Notes: generated by a model from the sequence alone, not told the origin. Numbered from the stretch's first letter, positions 50,775 to 59,981 are shown. The stretch: DNA of 64,000 nt from an uncultured bacterium (GCA_947063875.1 CAMSTY010000001.1:1-64000); one strand, 5' to 3'. Made by a program: numbers and translations.

Positions 50775-52154
50775 ATGTATCAGATTGATTTTAAAAAGCC
50801 GCTGGCAGTTCATTTTATCGGCATCGGGGGGATCAGCATGAGCGGACTGGCAGAGATCCTGATGCAGGAGGGTTTTGCCGTGAGCGGTTCGGATGCCCAT
50901 GAGAGCGCTCTGACCAGACATTTGGAGGACTGCGGGGCAAAGATTTTTTATGGTCAGCGGGCAGATAATCTGCCGGAGAACGTTGGGCTTGTGGTTTATA
51001 CGGCGGCCATTCACCCGGACAATCCGGAATATGAAGAGGCAAAACGGCGGGAACTTCCCATGCTTAGCCGGGCAAAGCTTTTGGGACAGATGATGAGAAA
51101 CTATCATCATGCCCTGGCCATTGCCGGTACCCACGGCAAGACCACTACTACCTCAATGGTGACAGAGATTTTGCTGGCGGCAGATAAGAATCCGACGATA
51201 TCCGTCGGGGGGATGCTGTCTTCGATCGGCGGAAATATACGGGTAGGCGGGCAGGAACTCTTTGTGACGGAGGCTTGCGAGTACACCAACAGTTTTCTGG
51301 AGTTTTTTCCCACGATGGGAGTGATTTTAAATATAGAAGCAGATCATCTGGATTTCTTTAAGGATTTAGCAGATATCCGGCATTCTTTCCGTGAATTCGC
51401 AAAGAGGATTCCCGGAGACGGGCTCTTGATCCTGGATGGCGCTATCGCCCGTCCGGAAGAGATTATCGAAGGCTTATCCTGCCGGGTGGTGACAATCGGA
51501 CATGGGACAGACGGGGATTACGGCGCAAAGGATATTGTTTATGATGAACTGGCACGCGCCTCCTTTATTTTGATGAAGAAAGGGATTCCGTGCGGACAGA
51601 TCCGTCTGGGAGTTCCCGGGGAGCACAATGTCTATAATGCCCTGGCGGCAGTGGCAGCCGCTGAGGCGCTGGAGGTCCCGCTGGAGGCGATTTGCCGGGG
51701 ACTTGCAGGTTTTTCCGGTACAGAGAGGCGTTTTGAGAAAAAGGGGGAGGTGGGAGGAGTAACCATCATTGATGATTACGCGCACCATCCGCAGGAGATT
51801 GCCGCTACCCTGGCAGTGGCAAAGCGCTATCCACATAAAAAGCTGTGGTGCGTATTTCAGCCGCATACGTATTCGCGGACAAAAGCGTTTCTGGAAGATT
51901 TTGCCAGGGAACTGTCTGCGGCGGATGAGGTGGTTCTGGCTAAAATATATGCGGCCAGGGAAACCGATACCCAGGGGGTGAGTTCAGCAGCCGTCGCAGA
52001 AAGGATCAAGAAATATAATACGCCGGTAAGCTGCTTTGACACATTTGATGAAATCGAAACATTTATTTTAAAAAATTGTTCCCCAGGTGATTTGTTGATA
52101 ACTATGGGCGCCGGAGACATTGTAAAAGTTGGGGAAAAGCTGCTTGGGGAATAG
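50775..52154 (+). CDS. murC: UDP-N-acetylmuramate-L-alanine ligase
   Basis: The 459-residue Mur ligase adds L-alanine to UDP-MurNAc, the first step of the peptide stem. The N-terminal GIGGISMSGLAEIL binds UDP, GTHGKTTTTSMV (about 119-130) is the P-loop of Mur ligases, and DDYAHHPQEI in the C-terminal part is conserved in MurC. The length and all motifs are typical. Start ATG 50775 has no strong ribosome site (GGACGGAATAATT). A probable -35 TTGACT is at 50,683. The gene ends at a DnaA-box cluster. Confidence 0.95.
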   Translation: MYQIDFKKPLAVHFIGIGGISMSGLAEILMQEGFAVSGSDAHESALTRHLEDCGAKIFYGQRADNLPENVGLVVYTAAIHPDNPEYEEAKRRELPMLSRAKLLGQMMRNYHHALAIAGTHGKTTTTSMVTEILLAADKNPTISVGGMLSSIGGNIRVGGQELFVTEACEYTNSFLEFFPTMGVILNIEADHLDFFKDLADIRHSFREFAKRIPGDGLLILDGAIARPEEIIEGLSCRVVTIGHGTDGDYGAKDIVYDELARASFILMKKGIPCGQIRLGVPGEHNVYNALAAVAAAEALEVPLEAICRGLAGFSGTERRFEKKGEVGGVTIIDDYAHHPQEIAATLAVAKRYPHKKLWCVFQPHTYSRTKAFLEDFARELSAADEVVLAKIYAARETDTQGVSSAAVAERIKKYNTPVSCFDTFDEIETFILKNCSPGDLLITMGAGDIVKVGEKLLGE

Positions 52155-52355
52155 TTATCCACAATATCCACATAGTTTTCCACTTTTTGTGTCGAGAAAC
52201 TGTGTGGATTTTTTAATTAACATAATACGGAAATTATGGAATCCATAAAACTCCTAAAAATGGCAGAAAATGACGGTTTTTGACATTTTGAAGGAAGGAG
52301 GAGGGAACGGATTATCCACGTTATCCACAATATCCACAATTCATTTGGTGGATAA
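52155..52355 (+). promoter_or_regulatory. Cluster of DnaA boxes ahead of DnaD/DnaC-type genes
   Basis: Exact TTATCCACA boxes lie at 52155-52163 and 52321-52329. Near-matches follow each: ATATCCACA at 52164-52172 and 52330-52338, TTATCCACG at 52312-52320, TTTTCCACT at 52176-52184, and reverse-strand GGTGGATAA at 52347-52355 and TGTGGATTT at 52203-52211. At 52312-52338 three 9-mers are in tandem without spacer. An AT-rich stretch (52,205-52,290) lies between. This indicates DnaA binding, either as regulation of the replication genes downstream or as an origin-like or DnaA-titration site. Confidence 0.65.
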
Positions 52356-52384
52356 ATACCCCTATTTTCTTTTCAAAAAGGATG

Positions 52385-52393
52385 TGCTAGAAT
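52385..52393 (+). promoter_or_regulatory. Extended -10 promoter of the DnaD-like gene
   Basis: TGCTAGAAT is an extended -10 element (TGn-TAGAAT at 52388-52393); the -35 position (TTTTCT) is weak. It lies 30 bp after the DnaA boxes and 28 bp before the start codon, so DnaA bound there could block or assist it. Confidence 0.5.
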
Positions 52394-52420
52394 AGAAAAT
52401 AACGGAGAGGATGAGAAATA

Positions 52421-53431
52421 ATGGAGATGATCTGTAGTTTTCGGATGGAAGCAACCCTGGTGGCGAATGAATTTGTGGACAGATATATGGCGGCTGCCAA
52501 TGGGGAATATGTAAAGGTATATCTGTACCTGCTGCGGCATCAGCAGGAAACCGTCGATATCAGCCGGATTGCCGATGCCCTGGATCATACCGAGTCGGAT
52601 GTGAGGCGTGCGCTTGCCTATTGGGAAAAGCTGGGGGTTCTGCGGACTGAGAAGGAGAATAAGACGGTTGTGATCCGGGGTGAGGGTGAGGAAGGGCAGG
52701 AGGCGGATGCCCGGACGCCTTTAGAGGAGGCGCAGCCGGCCATGCGGATGGCTTCCGGCCGGCCTCATTACAGTCAGGACCAGGTGAACGGCCTGGCGGA
52801 TGACGGGGATTTTACCCAGCTGCTGTACATTGCCCAGAAATATATGAACAAGGTTTTTACTGCCAGGGAATGTGAAGTGTTCGCTTATCTCTATGACGGG
52901 CTGCACATGTCAGCAGAACTGCTGGAGTACCTGGTGGAGCACTGCGTCCAGGGGGGGCATACCAGTATTCGCTATATCGAGACGGTGGGGCTGAACTGGC
53001 AGGAACGGGGGTTGAATACCGTGGAGGCGGCCAGGGCCTATGCCAGTGGTTTTACCAAGGATTCCTTTGCTGTGATGCGGTGTTTTGGACTGACGGACCG
53101 AAAGCCGGGAGACGCAGAGAAGAAAATGATTGAGAAGTGGTTTTCCCAATACGGTTTTACCCGCGAACTGGTTTTGGAGGCATGCAACCGTACCATGGAG
53201 GCGACCCATTCCCCCAGTTTCCGATATGCGGACAAGATTCTGGCTGAATGGAAAAAGGCAGGAGTGAGGACGATGCAGGATGTGGCAGTGCTGGATGGAA
53301 AACGCCAGGAGAAGAAAGGGACGCCGCCGCCCAAAAAGACAGTGAACCAGTTCCATAATTTTGAACAGCGCAGCACAGATTATGACGCCATGGTGCTGGA
53401 CCAGGTGAAGAACTGGATTGGGCAGTCGTAG
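52421..53431 (+). CDS. DnaD-domain replication protein
   Basis: The 336-residue protein has a winged-helix N-terminal part (about 35-80, KVYLYLLRHQQETVDISRIA) and two DnaB/DnaD-type C-terminal domains (about 140-290). One contains FTRELVLEACNRTMEATHSP, the alpha-helical DNA-binding domain, with the YAS/ILxxW-like motif KILAEWKKAGV. DnaD and DnaB (Bacillus nomenclature) help DnaA load helicase at the origin. ATG 52421 has GGAGAGGATG ahead. The next gene encodes the ATPase helicase loader, so the two form a primosome operon. Confidence 0.88.
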   Translation: MEMICSFRMEATLVANEFVDRYMAAANGEYVKVYLYLLRHQQETVDISRIADALDHTESDVRRALAYWEKLGVLRTEKENKTVVIRGEGEEGQEADARTPLEEAQPAMRMASGRPHYSQDQVNGLADDGDFTQLLYIAQKYMNKVFTARECEVFAYLYDGLHMSAELLEYLVEHCVQGGHTSIRYIETVGLNWQERGLNTVEAARAYASGFTKDSFAVMRCFGLTDRKPGDAEKKMIEKWFSQYGFTRELVLEACNRTMEATHSPSFRYADKILAEWKKAGVRTMQDVAVLDGKRQEKKGTPPPKKTVNQFHNFEQRSTDYDAMVLDQVKNWIGQS

Positions 53432-53447
53432 AGAAGGATGAGAAAAT

Positions 53448-54446
53448 ATGGCACTTAACAATTCTCAGTACAATGAGGTAATGAGGAATTATGAAAAACA
53501 GCAGCTGGAGAACCGGCACAGCCAGCAACGGCGGGTGGAGGAGGTCTATGAACGGGTGCCTCAGATAAAAAGCCTGGATGAGGAGATACGGGTTTTGGGG
53601 GCCGCCTGCGCAAAACAGGCGCTGCAGGGAGAGGACGGCGCCCGGATACGGTTTAAGGAGAACCTGCAGAAAATACGGGAACAGAGGAAGCGGCTGCTGG
53701 CATCGGCGGGATATCCGGATGATTATATGGAGATGCGCTACCGCTGTCCGGATTGCCGTGATACCGGTTATGCCAAGGGTCGCCGGTGCCATTGCTTTGA
53801 ACAGGCAAGGATTCGGCTTTTGTATACGCAGTCAAATGTCAGCCAGGTGCTGCAGCAGGAAAATTTTGATACGCTTTCTTATGAGTGGTATGATAACAGC
53901 GAATGCCTCGGCCAGCTGAGTATGACACAGTTGGATTATATGCGGATGGTGGTAAAAAACTGCCACGAATTTGCTGCCGGTTTCCCGGACAAAGGGAAAA
54001 ACATTCTTTTTACCGGAAGCACAGGCGTGGGAAAGACATTCCTCACCAACTGCATTGCCAAGGCGCTGATTGACCGCTACATATCGGTAATCTGCCTTAC
54101 CTCTCAGGATTTGTTTGAACTTTTATCCCGCTATCGTTTCAACCGTGATCCTCAGGAAGAGGCAGAGGAGGCATTCAGCCATATCCTGGACTGTGAGATG
54201 TTGATTATCGATGACCTGGGAACCGAAGTGAACAACACATTTGTGTCTTCGCAGCTTTTTTACTGCGTAAATGAACGCATCAACCGCAGCAAAGGGACCA
54301 TTATTTCCACGAACCTTTCTATGGGGGCGTTGCGGGATATGTATTCGGACCGGGTAGCTTCTCGTATTATGAGCCATTATGCGACAATTCCTCTGTATGG
54401 GGAGGATATCCGCATGAAAAAGAAAAACTTCAGGGGATTAACTTGA
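53448..54446 (+). CDS. Helicase loader ATPase (DnaC/DnaI-like)
   Basis: The 332-residue protein has a coiled N-terminal part, a zinc-binding module CPDC...CHC (about 102-117), and an AAA+ ATPase domain (about 160-330) with Walker A GSTGVGKTFL and Walker B LIIDDLG. This equals DnaI, which loads the replicative helicase on DNA with DnaB/DnaD. The C-terminal sensor region includes YGEDIRMKKK. ATG 53448 follows GAGAAGGATGAGA. It is co-transcribed with the DnaD-like gene. Confidence 0.92.
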   Translation: MALNNSQYNEVMRNYEKQQLENRHSQQRRVEEVYERVPQIKSLDEEIRVLGAACAKQALQGEDGARIRFKENLQKIREQRKRLLASAGYPDDYMEMRYRCPDCRDTGYAKGRRCHCFEQARIRLLYTQSNVSQVLQQENFDTLSYEWYDNSECLGQLSMTQLDYMRMVVKNCHEFAAGFPDKGKNILFTGSTGVGKTFLTNCIAKALIDRYISVICLTSQDLFELLSRYRFNRDPQEEAEEAFSHILDCEMLIIDDLGTEVNNTFVSSQLFYCVNERINRSKGTIISTNLSMGALRDMYSDRVASRIMSHYATIPLYGEDIRMKKKNFRGLT

Positions 54447-54471
54447 CTTGCAGGTAGCATAATGATATAAA
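54443..54471 (+). promoter_or_regulatory. Sigma-A promoter of prs
   Basis: TTGACT (54443-54448) overlaps the stop codon of the helicase loader gene; TATAAA (54466-54471) follows at 17 bp. Confidence 0.6.
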
Positions 54472-54515
54472 AGAAACGTCACCTGGTTTTACACAACCAT
54501 ACATGGAGGAAAAGT

Positions 54516-55688
54516 ATGATATACGAAGAAAAGACGATCGAGACAATACCGGTAGGGCCGTTAGGGCTGATTCCTTTAAGAAGCTGTGCTGAGTTGGGGA
54601 CAAAAGTAAATGATTGGCTGGTGGCATGGAGAAAAGAGCGGGAGAGCGAACACAAATCGACAATCGCGTTTGCCGGCTATCAGAGGGATTCTTATATTGT
54701 GGAAGCGAAAACTCCCCGTTTCGGATCTGGTGAAGGGAAAGGGACCATCGAAGAATCCGTCCGTGGAGATGATCTGTATATCATGGTGGATGTGTGCAAT
54801 TACAGCCTGACCTATTCTTTGTGTGGCATGACGAACCGGATGTCGCCGGACGATCATTTTCAGGATTTGAAGCGGGTGATCGCAGCGGCGGCAGGTAAGG
54901 CGCGCCGGATCAATGTAATTATGCCGTTTTTGTATGAGAGCCGTCAGCACCGCCGGTCGAACCGGGAGTCCCTGGACTGTGCTCTGGCTTTGCAGGAACT
55001 GACCAACATGGGAGTGGAGAATATCATTACCTTTGACGCCCATGACCCGCGGGTACAGAATGCGATTCCGCTGAAGGGATTTGAGACGGTGCAGCCGATT
55101 TATCAGTTTATCAAATATCTGCTGCGTGAGGAACGGGAACTGGACATTGACAGTGATCATATGATGGTGATCAGTCCGGATGAGGGCGGTATGAGCCGTG
55201 CCGTATATTTTGCCAATGTACTGGGACTGGATATGGGGATGTTTTATAAACGACGGGATTATACCCGTATTGTGGATGGCAGGAATCCGATCGTGGCCCA
55301 TGAGTTTCTTGGCTCCAGTGTGAAGGGCAAGGACGTACTGATTATCGACGACATGATTTCTTCCGGAGAGAGCATGCTGGAGGTGGCGAAAGAACTGAAG
55401 CGGCGCGAGGCCAGAAAAGTCTTTATCTGTGCGACATTCGGCCTGTTTACCAGTGGATTTGCCGAGTTTGACCATTACTATGAAGACGGACTGATTGACC
55501 GGATTCTGACGACGAATCTGGTATATCAGAGTCCGGAACTTTTGTCCCGGCCATACTATATCAATGTGGATATGAGCAAATATATTGCTTTGATCATTGA
55601 CAATCTGAACCATGATGATTCCCTGAGCGAATTACTGAATCCGGCCAAGAGAATCAACAAGTTGCTGGAAAAGTACCGCAGTGAATGA
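54516..55688 (+). CDS. prs: Ribose-phosphate pyrophosphokinase
   Basis: The 390-residue enzyme makes PRPP from ribose 5-phosphate and ATP for nucleotide, histidine and NAD synthesis. The PRPP-binding motif is VLIIDDMISSGESMLEVAK, and metal-binding residues lie in DAHDPR. It is longer than the usual 315 residues, with an N-terminal extension and inserts (DLYIMVDVCNYSLTYSLCG), a form common in Clostridia. ATG 54516 follows ATGGAGGAAAAGT. Downstream is the signal peptidase gene on the same strand. Confidence 0.9.
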   Translation: MIYEEKTIETIPVGPLGLIPLRSCAELGTKVNDWLVAWRKERESEHKSTIAFAGYQRDSYIVEAKTPRFGSGEGKGTIEESVRGDDLYIMVDVCNYSLTYSLCGMTNRMSPDDHFQDLKRVIAAAAGKARRINVIMPFLYESRQHRRSNRESLDCALALQELTNMGVENIITFDAHDPRVQNAIPLKGFETVQPIYQFIKYLLREERELDIDSDHMMVISPDEGGMSRAVYFANVLGLDMGMFYKRRDYTRIVDGRNPIVAHEFLGSSVKGKDVLIIDDMISSGESMLEVAKELKRREARKVFICATFGLFTSGFAEFDHYYEDGLIDRILTTNLVYQSPELLSRPYYINVDMSKYIALIIDNLNHDDSLSELLNPAKRINKLLEKYRSE

Positions 55689-55710
55689 AACAGATAGGGG
55701 ATGTTATATT

Positions 55711-56244
55711 ATGAAGGAAAAATTTAACTGGAAAAAGGAACTATGGGAATGGCTGAAGATAATCGTATCAGCGGCAGTGATCGCGCTTGTGCTGAATACT
55801 TTTATCATTGCGAACAGCCAGGTGCCCAGCGGTTCCATGGAGAACACGATTATGACAAATGACCGGGTGATTGGTTCCCGGCTGTCCTACCTGTTTGAGG
55901 AGCCGCAGCGGGGCGATATCGTGATTTTCCGATTTCCGGACAATGAAAAGATTTATTATGTGAAGCGGGTAATCGGTCTGCCGGGGGAGACGGTGGATAT
56001 TCATGACGGCCATGTGTATCTCAACGGTTCCGAGGAGCCTCTGGAAGAGGGTTATATCCGGGAACCGATGATTCCGGAGGAGCCCGCGCATTATGAGGTA
56101 CCGGAAGGATGTTATTTTATGCTGGGAGATAACCGGAATTATTCGGCAGATGCCAGGGTCTGGCAGAATACCTATGTAAAAAAAGAGAAGATTGTGGCGA
56201 AGGTACTGTTCCGGTATTTTCCGAAAATTGGAAAGATTGAATAA
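55711..56244 (+). CDS. lepB: Signal peptidase I
   Basis: The 177-residue membrane protease has one N-terminal helix (about 15-38), the catalytic Ser in QVPSGSMENT (about 40-49), and the catalytic Lys in YYVKRVIGLPGE. The C-terminal box is GDNRNYSADAR. It cuts signal peptides of exported proteins outside the membrane. ATG 55711 has ATAGGGG some 11 bases ahead; a GTG at 55,681 overlaps the prs stop and lacks a ribosome site, so it is less likely. Confidence 0.94.
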   Translation: MKEKFNWKKELWEWLKIIVSAAVIALVLNTFIIANSQVPSGSMENTIMTNDRVIGSRLSYLFEEPQRGDIVIFRFPDNEKIYYVKRVIGLPGETVDIHDGHVYLNGSEEPLEEGYIREPMIPEEPAHYEVPEGCYFMLGDNRNYSADARVWQNTYVKKEKIVAKVLFRYFPKIGKIE

Positions 56245-56260
56245 GAACAAACAGATCTCG

Positions 56261-56299
56261 ACAAGGGCGGCTAAATATGGCGGCCCTTGTTGCCTTTTT
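56261..56299 (+). terminator. Terminator of the prs-lepB unit
   Basis: ACAAGGGCGGC and GCGGCCCTTGT pair around AAATAT-type loop bases, followed by TGCCTTTTT. Confidence 0.8.
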
Positions 56300-56368
56300 A
56301 AGGATTGTATGATATATTGAAAAGTAAAAGAAAAGTCAATAGAAGTCAGAAAGAAGGGGAGAAAAACA

Positions 56369-57289
56369 ATGAAAAATACGACATTGGTGATCATGGCTGC
56401 CGGGTTAGGGAGCCGGTTCGGAGGCGGAATCAAGCAGCTGGAGCCAGTAGGCCCGAACGGTGAGATCATCATGGATTACTCCATCCATGACGCGTTGGAG
56501 GCGGGATTTAACAAAGTAGTATTTATCATCCGCCGGGATCTGGAAGAGGATTTCAAACGGGTGATCGGAAGCCGGATTGAAAAAGTAGCGGATGTGGAGT
56601 ATGCGTACCAGGAACTGGATGCCTTGCCGGCAGGCTATGATGTGCCGGAGGGCCGGAAGAAACCCTGGGGGACCGGCCACGCCGTTTTATCGGTGAAGGG
56701 AATCGTGAAGGAACCGTTTCTGGTGATCAATGCGGATGATTATTATGGGAAAGAGGCGTTTCACAGGATTCATGATTATATGGTGCGGGAAATGGACGAG
56801 GAAGCAGCCATATATGATATGTGTATGGCAGGGTTTATCCTGTCAAATACTTTAAGCGAGAACGGCAGCGTGACACGCGGGGTCTGCCGCCTCAATGAGG
56901 ATGGGACGCTTGGTGAAGTGACGGAGACTTACGACATCGAACAGAGGGGGGACGGCTTGCTCGCCAATGACGAGGAGGGCAATCCGGTTTTGGTCAGTCC
57001 CGGCCAATATGTGTCAATGAATATGTGGGGACTTTCTCCAGCATTTTTGGACGAATTAGAACAGGGGTTTCCGGAGTTTCTGGACCGTGCAAAAGGAAAT
57101 CTCAAGGCAGAATATCTGCTTCCGAAGATTATTGACCGGCTGATTCAGGAGGGGAAGGCAAGCGTGAAGGTGCTTGAGACCCGGGATAAGTGGTTTGGGG
57201 TGACTTATCAGGAGGATAAAGCGGCTGTGGTGGCGTCGATTCGGACTTTGATAGAGAAGGGCGTATACAGAGAAAAATTGTACAAGTAA
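56369..57289 (+). CDS. Sugar-phosphate nucleotidyltransferase-like protein
   Basis: The 306-residue protein has the nucleotidyltransferase fold. LVIMAAGLGSRFGGGIKQLE (about 6-25) is the nucleotide-binding loop with the signature GxGxR...K, and VINADDYYG (about 115) holds the metal-binding Asp. Such enzymes attach NMP to a sugar phosphate or a similar acceptor; the acceptor cannot be told. ATG 56369 follows AAGAAGGGGAG. The product is followed on the same strand by the GlgX-like gene, so a link to glycan metabolism is possible. Confidence 0.85.
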   Translation: MKNTTLVIMAAGLGSRFGGGIKQLEPVGPNGEIIMDYSIHDALEAGFNKVVFIIRRDLEEDFKRVIGSRIEKVADVEYAYQELDALPAGYDVPEGRKKPWGTGHAVLSVKGIVKEPFLVINADDYYGKEAFHRIHDYMVREMDEEAAIYDMCMAGFILSNTLSENGSVTRGVCRLNEDGTLGEVTETYDIEQRGDGLLANDEEGNPVLVSPGQYVSMNMWGLSPAFLDELEQGFPEFLDRAKGNLKAEYLLPKIIDRLIQEGKASVKVLETRDKWFGVTYQEDKAAVVASIRTLIEKGVYREKLYK

Positions 57290-57334
57290 AAGGCTGAAGG
57301 CATACGTGACGGACAGAAGAAAGGTGGCTGGAGG

Positions 57335-59248
57335 ATGCGGCAGTATAAGATTGACAACATGGACAGAAAAGCATATCCATTCGGACTCACAAATGTAGCT
57401 GGGGGGATTCATGTCTCGGTAGCGGCAGAAGCAGAAAATTGCAATCTGGTATTATTTTTGCCGACAGCGTCCCATGTGGGCGGCGGTGAGGAAACGGACG
57501 GACAGATAGCAGTGCGGATTCCGTTTCCGAAGGAAAGGCGGACGGGCAATGTCTGGGAGATGACAGTGCTGGGCAAGGATTTGGAACGTATGGAGTATGC
57601 TTTTGAGGCAGATGGAAAATTTTTTCCTGATCCATACGGGCATACATTTACCGGACAGGAAGAATGGGGCAGGGAGGATCAGGTTCAGGCTTTGCTGCGT
57701 TCTCCGGTACGGCAGGAAGATTTTGACTGGGAAGGCGATGCGCCTTTGCATATCCCTTATGAAGAATGTATTGTGTATCGGGTCCATGTGCGCGGATTTA
57801 CCAGGCATTCTTCATCGAAAGTGAAGGATAAGGGGACCTTCCGGGGGATTGTACAGAAGATTCCTTATCTGAAAGAACTGGGGATCACCACCTTGGAACT
57901 GATGCCGGCGGCGGAATTTTCTGAGGTGATGGTAAAGGCATATCCCGATGGTCCGGCCCGGGAAAAAACGGCGGATGGGCGGCTGAATTACTGGGGTTAT
58001 GGCCCGGCGCTTCAGGGGGCGCCCAAGGCTTCCTATGCGGGGAAAAAACGGCGGCCGGACCTGGAACTGAAAAATCTGGTAAAAGAGTTGCACCGGGCAG
58101 GGATCGAACTGGTGGCGGAACTTTTCTTTACCGGGGAAGAATCTCCGGCTTATGTTTTGGATATGGTGCGTCGCTGGGTGCGGGAATATCACTTGGACGG
58201 CGTTCATCTGACCGGGAATGCGCCGCTGACGCTGCTGGCGCGGGACCCCTATCTGGCAGGGAGTAAGCTTTGGGCTCCTTTCTGGGAGGATGGGGAAGAG
58301 CAGTCGCGGCAGAAAAGCCTGGGAGAATACAATGACGGTTTTCTTATTGATATGCGCAGGGTTCTGAAGGGAGACGAGGGGCAGATGAATTCGCTGGCCC
58401 TTCGCAGCAGGCGCAATCCGGCGGGGCATGGCGTGATTAACTATATGGCGAATACGAACGGCCTGACTCTGATGGACCTGGTTTGTTATGAGCAGAAGCA
58501 CAACGAAGGAAACGGGGAGAACAATCAGGATGGCAGCGATTTCAATTACAGCTGGAATTGCGGTGTAGAGGGACCGGCAAGAAAGAAAAAGGTAGTGGAA
58601 CTGAGAAAAAAGCAGCTGCGCAACGCCTGCCTTTTGCTGTTTTTGAGTCAGGGAACCCCTCTTTTGATGGCAGGGGATGAGTTTGGCAATTCTCAGAGCG
58701 GCAATAATAATGCTTACTGCCAGGACAATGCCATTTCCTGGCTGAACTGGAATCTGCTAAAGAGCAATCAGGATCTGTTTCAGTTTGTAAAATATGTGAT
58801 TGCATTTCGCAAGGAGCATCCGGTGTTTCACAGGAGCGAGCAGCCGCGGATGATGGATTATCAGATGTGCGGTTTTCCGGATGTATCTTATCATGGGATT
58901 CGGGCCTGGGTGCCGGAGTTTGACAATTTCCGCCGTCAGCTGGGGATTTTATACTGCGGAAAATATGGGAAGAAAGCGGACGGGACAGAGGATGATAATT
59001 TTTTTGCGGCATATAATATGCATTGGGAGCCGCATGAGTTTGCTCTTCCTCATTTGCCGAAGGGGTTTTGCTGGCATGTGGCGTTTGACACTGCCGCCAG
59101 CGAAAACAATGGTTACTTTGAACCGGGAAGCGAACCAAAGGCAGAAAGCCAGAAACGGATTATGGTGGAACCGCGGTCAATCCGGGTGCTGATCGGAAAA
59201 GCAGAAGAAAAAGAAGCACAGCAGGAGGAACGGGATGCACACGTTTGA
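57335..59248 (+). CDS. GH13 debranching-enzyme (GlgX)-like protein lacking the catalytic residues
   Basis: The 637-residue protein aligns with glycogen debranching enzyme GlgX/isoamylase. It has the N-terminal carbohydrate-binding-like domain, YRVHVRGFTRHSS (about 148-160), and a part very like GlgX (DLVCYEQKHNEGNGENNQDG, then SWNCG). The four conserved GH13 sites are altered: region II LDGVHLTGN has Thr293 for the nucleophile Asp, region III shows Pro315 where Glu is expected, region IV has TN for HD (374-375), and region I (AELFFTG) lacks Asp and His. It is thus probably not a hydrolase but a binding or regulatory protein. GGCTGGAGG precedes the ATG. Confidence 0.8.
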   Translation: MRQYKIDNMDRKAYPFGLTNVAGGIHVSVAAEAENCNLVLFLPTASHVGGGEETDGQIAVRIPFPKERRTGNVWEMTVLGKDLERMEYAFEADGKFFPDPYGHTFTGQEEWGREDQVQALLRSPVRQEDFDWEGDAPLHIPYEECIVYRVHVRGFTRHSSSKVKDKGTFRGIVQKIPYLKELGITTLELMPAAEFSEVMVKAYPDGPAREKTADGRLNYWGYGPALQGAPKASYAGKKRRPDLELKNLVKELHRAGIELVAELFFTGEESPAYVLDMVRRWVREYHLDGVHLTGNAPLTLLARDPYLAGSKLWAPFWEDGEEQSRQKSLGEYNDGFLIDMRRVLKGDEGQMNSLALRSRRNPAGHGVINYMANTNGLTLMDLVCYEQKHNEGNGENNQDGSDFNYSWNCGVEGPARKKKVVELRKKQLRNACLLLFLSQGTPLLMAGDEFGNSQSGNNNAYCQDNAISWLNWNLLKSNQDLFQFVKYVIAFRKEHPVFHRSEQPRMMDYQMCGFPDVSYHGIRAWVPEFDNFRRQLGILYCGKYGKKADGTEDDNFFAAYNMHWEPHEFALPHLPKGFCWHVAFDTAASENNGYFEPGSEPKAESQKRIMVEPRSIRVLIGKAEEKEAQQEERDAHV

Positions 59249-59615
59249 GGAACTGATATCGGTGGTGGAAACGCTGCGCTCGGAAAATGGCTGTCCCTGG
59301 GACAAAGAACAGACGTTCGAGAGCCTGAAACCCTGCCTCTTGGAAGAGGCAGGGGAGGTTGTGGAAGCCATTGACAAAAAAGACAGGGAGAACCTGTGTG
59401 AAGAACTGGGGGATCTTCTTTTCCATGTGCTGATTTACAGCCAGATCGCCAAAGAACAGGGATATTTCCGGCTGGAGGACGTAGTGGATGGAATATGTGA
59501 AAAAATGATCCGGCGCCACCCCCATGTATTTGGCGAGACAGGGCCGCTTTCGCCGGAAGAAAGCCGGAATCTTTGGAACGAGATTAAAAAGCAGGAAAAA
59601 AGCAAAAAACCTTGA
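59235..59615 (+). CDS. mazG: MazG nucleotide pyrophosphohydrolase
   Basis: The 126-residue protein is a single MazG domain: CPWDKEQTFESLKPCLLEEA (about 20-39), EAGEVVEAI and EELGDLLFHV provide the ExxE and ExxD metal sites. It hydrolyses NTPs, often damaged or non-canonical ones, to NMP and pyrophosphate. E. coli MazG has two domains; the single-domain form is common in Firmicutes. ATG 59235 overlaps the end of the GlgX-like gene by 14 bases. The block mazG-hup-rqcP-yabP-yabQ-divIC follows the order seen in Bacillus. Confidence 0.92.
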   Translation: MHTFEELISVVETLRSENGCPWDKEQTFESLKPCLLEEAGEVVEAIDKKDRENLCEELGDLLFHVLIYSQIAKEQGYFRLEDVVDGICEKMIRRHPHVFGETGPLSPEESRNLWNEIKKQEKSKKP

Positions 59616-59640
59616 CAAACAGTAGCAAAACAGATATAAA
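59612..59640 (+). promoter_or_regulatory. Sigma-A promoter of the HU gene
   Basis: TTGACA (59612-59617) overlaps the mazG stop; TATAAA (59635-59640) follows at 17 bp. The strong signal fits an abundant protein. Confidence 0.8.
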
Positions 59641-59705
59641 TTGTAGAGTATACTATTTCAAAGGTGCAGCAAGGGTTGTGCCAGACGATTTCAGGAGGAA
59701 TAATC

Positions 59706-59981
59706 ATGAATAAAACAGAATTAGTAACAGCAATTGCAGAACAGGCAGAAATCTCCAAGAAGGATGCGGAGGCGGCATTGAAGGCATTTGCTGATGTTGT
59801 GTCTGCTGCTTTGAAGAATGGCGATAAGGTGCAGCTGGTTGGTTTTGGTACTTTTGAGGTGTCTGAGAGAGCGGCAAGAGAGGGAAGAAATCCCCGGACC
59901 GGCGAGACAATGCCGATCAAGGCCTGCAAGAGCCCGAAGTTCAAACCGGGTAAAGCATTAAAGGATATGGTAAACGAATAA
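59706..59981 (+). CDS. hup: HU-family DNA-binding protein
   Basis: The 91-residue protein has the HU fold: [20 protein letters not shown], the DNA-binding arm with [10 protein letters not shown] (Pro at the bend), and [18 protein letters not shown]. It compacts and bends DNA without strong sequence preference. TCAGGAGGAATAATC precedes ATG 59706. No second HU gene is visible in the window. Confidence 0.96.
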   Translation: MNKTELVTAIAEQAEISKKDAEAALKAFADVVSAALKNGDKVQLVGFGTFEVSERAAREGRNPRTGETMPIKACKSPKFKPGKALKDMVNE

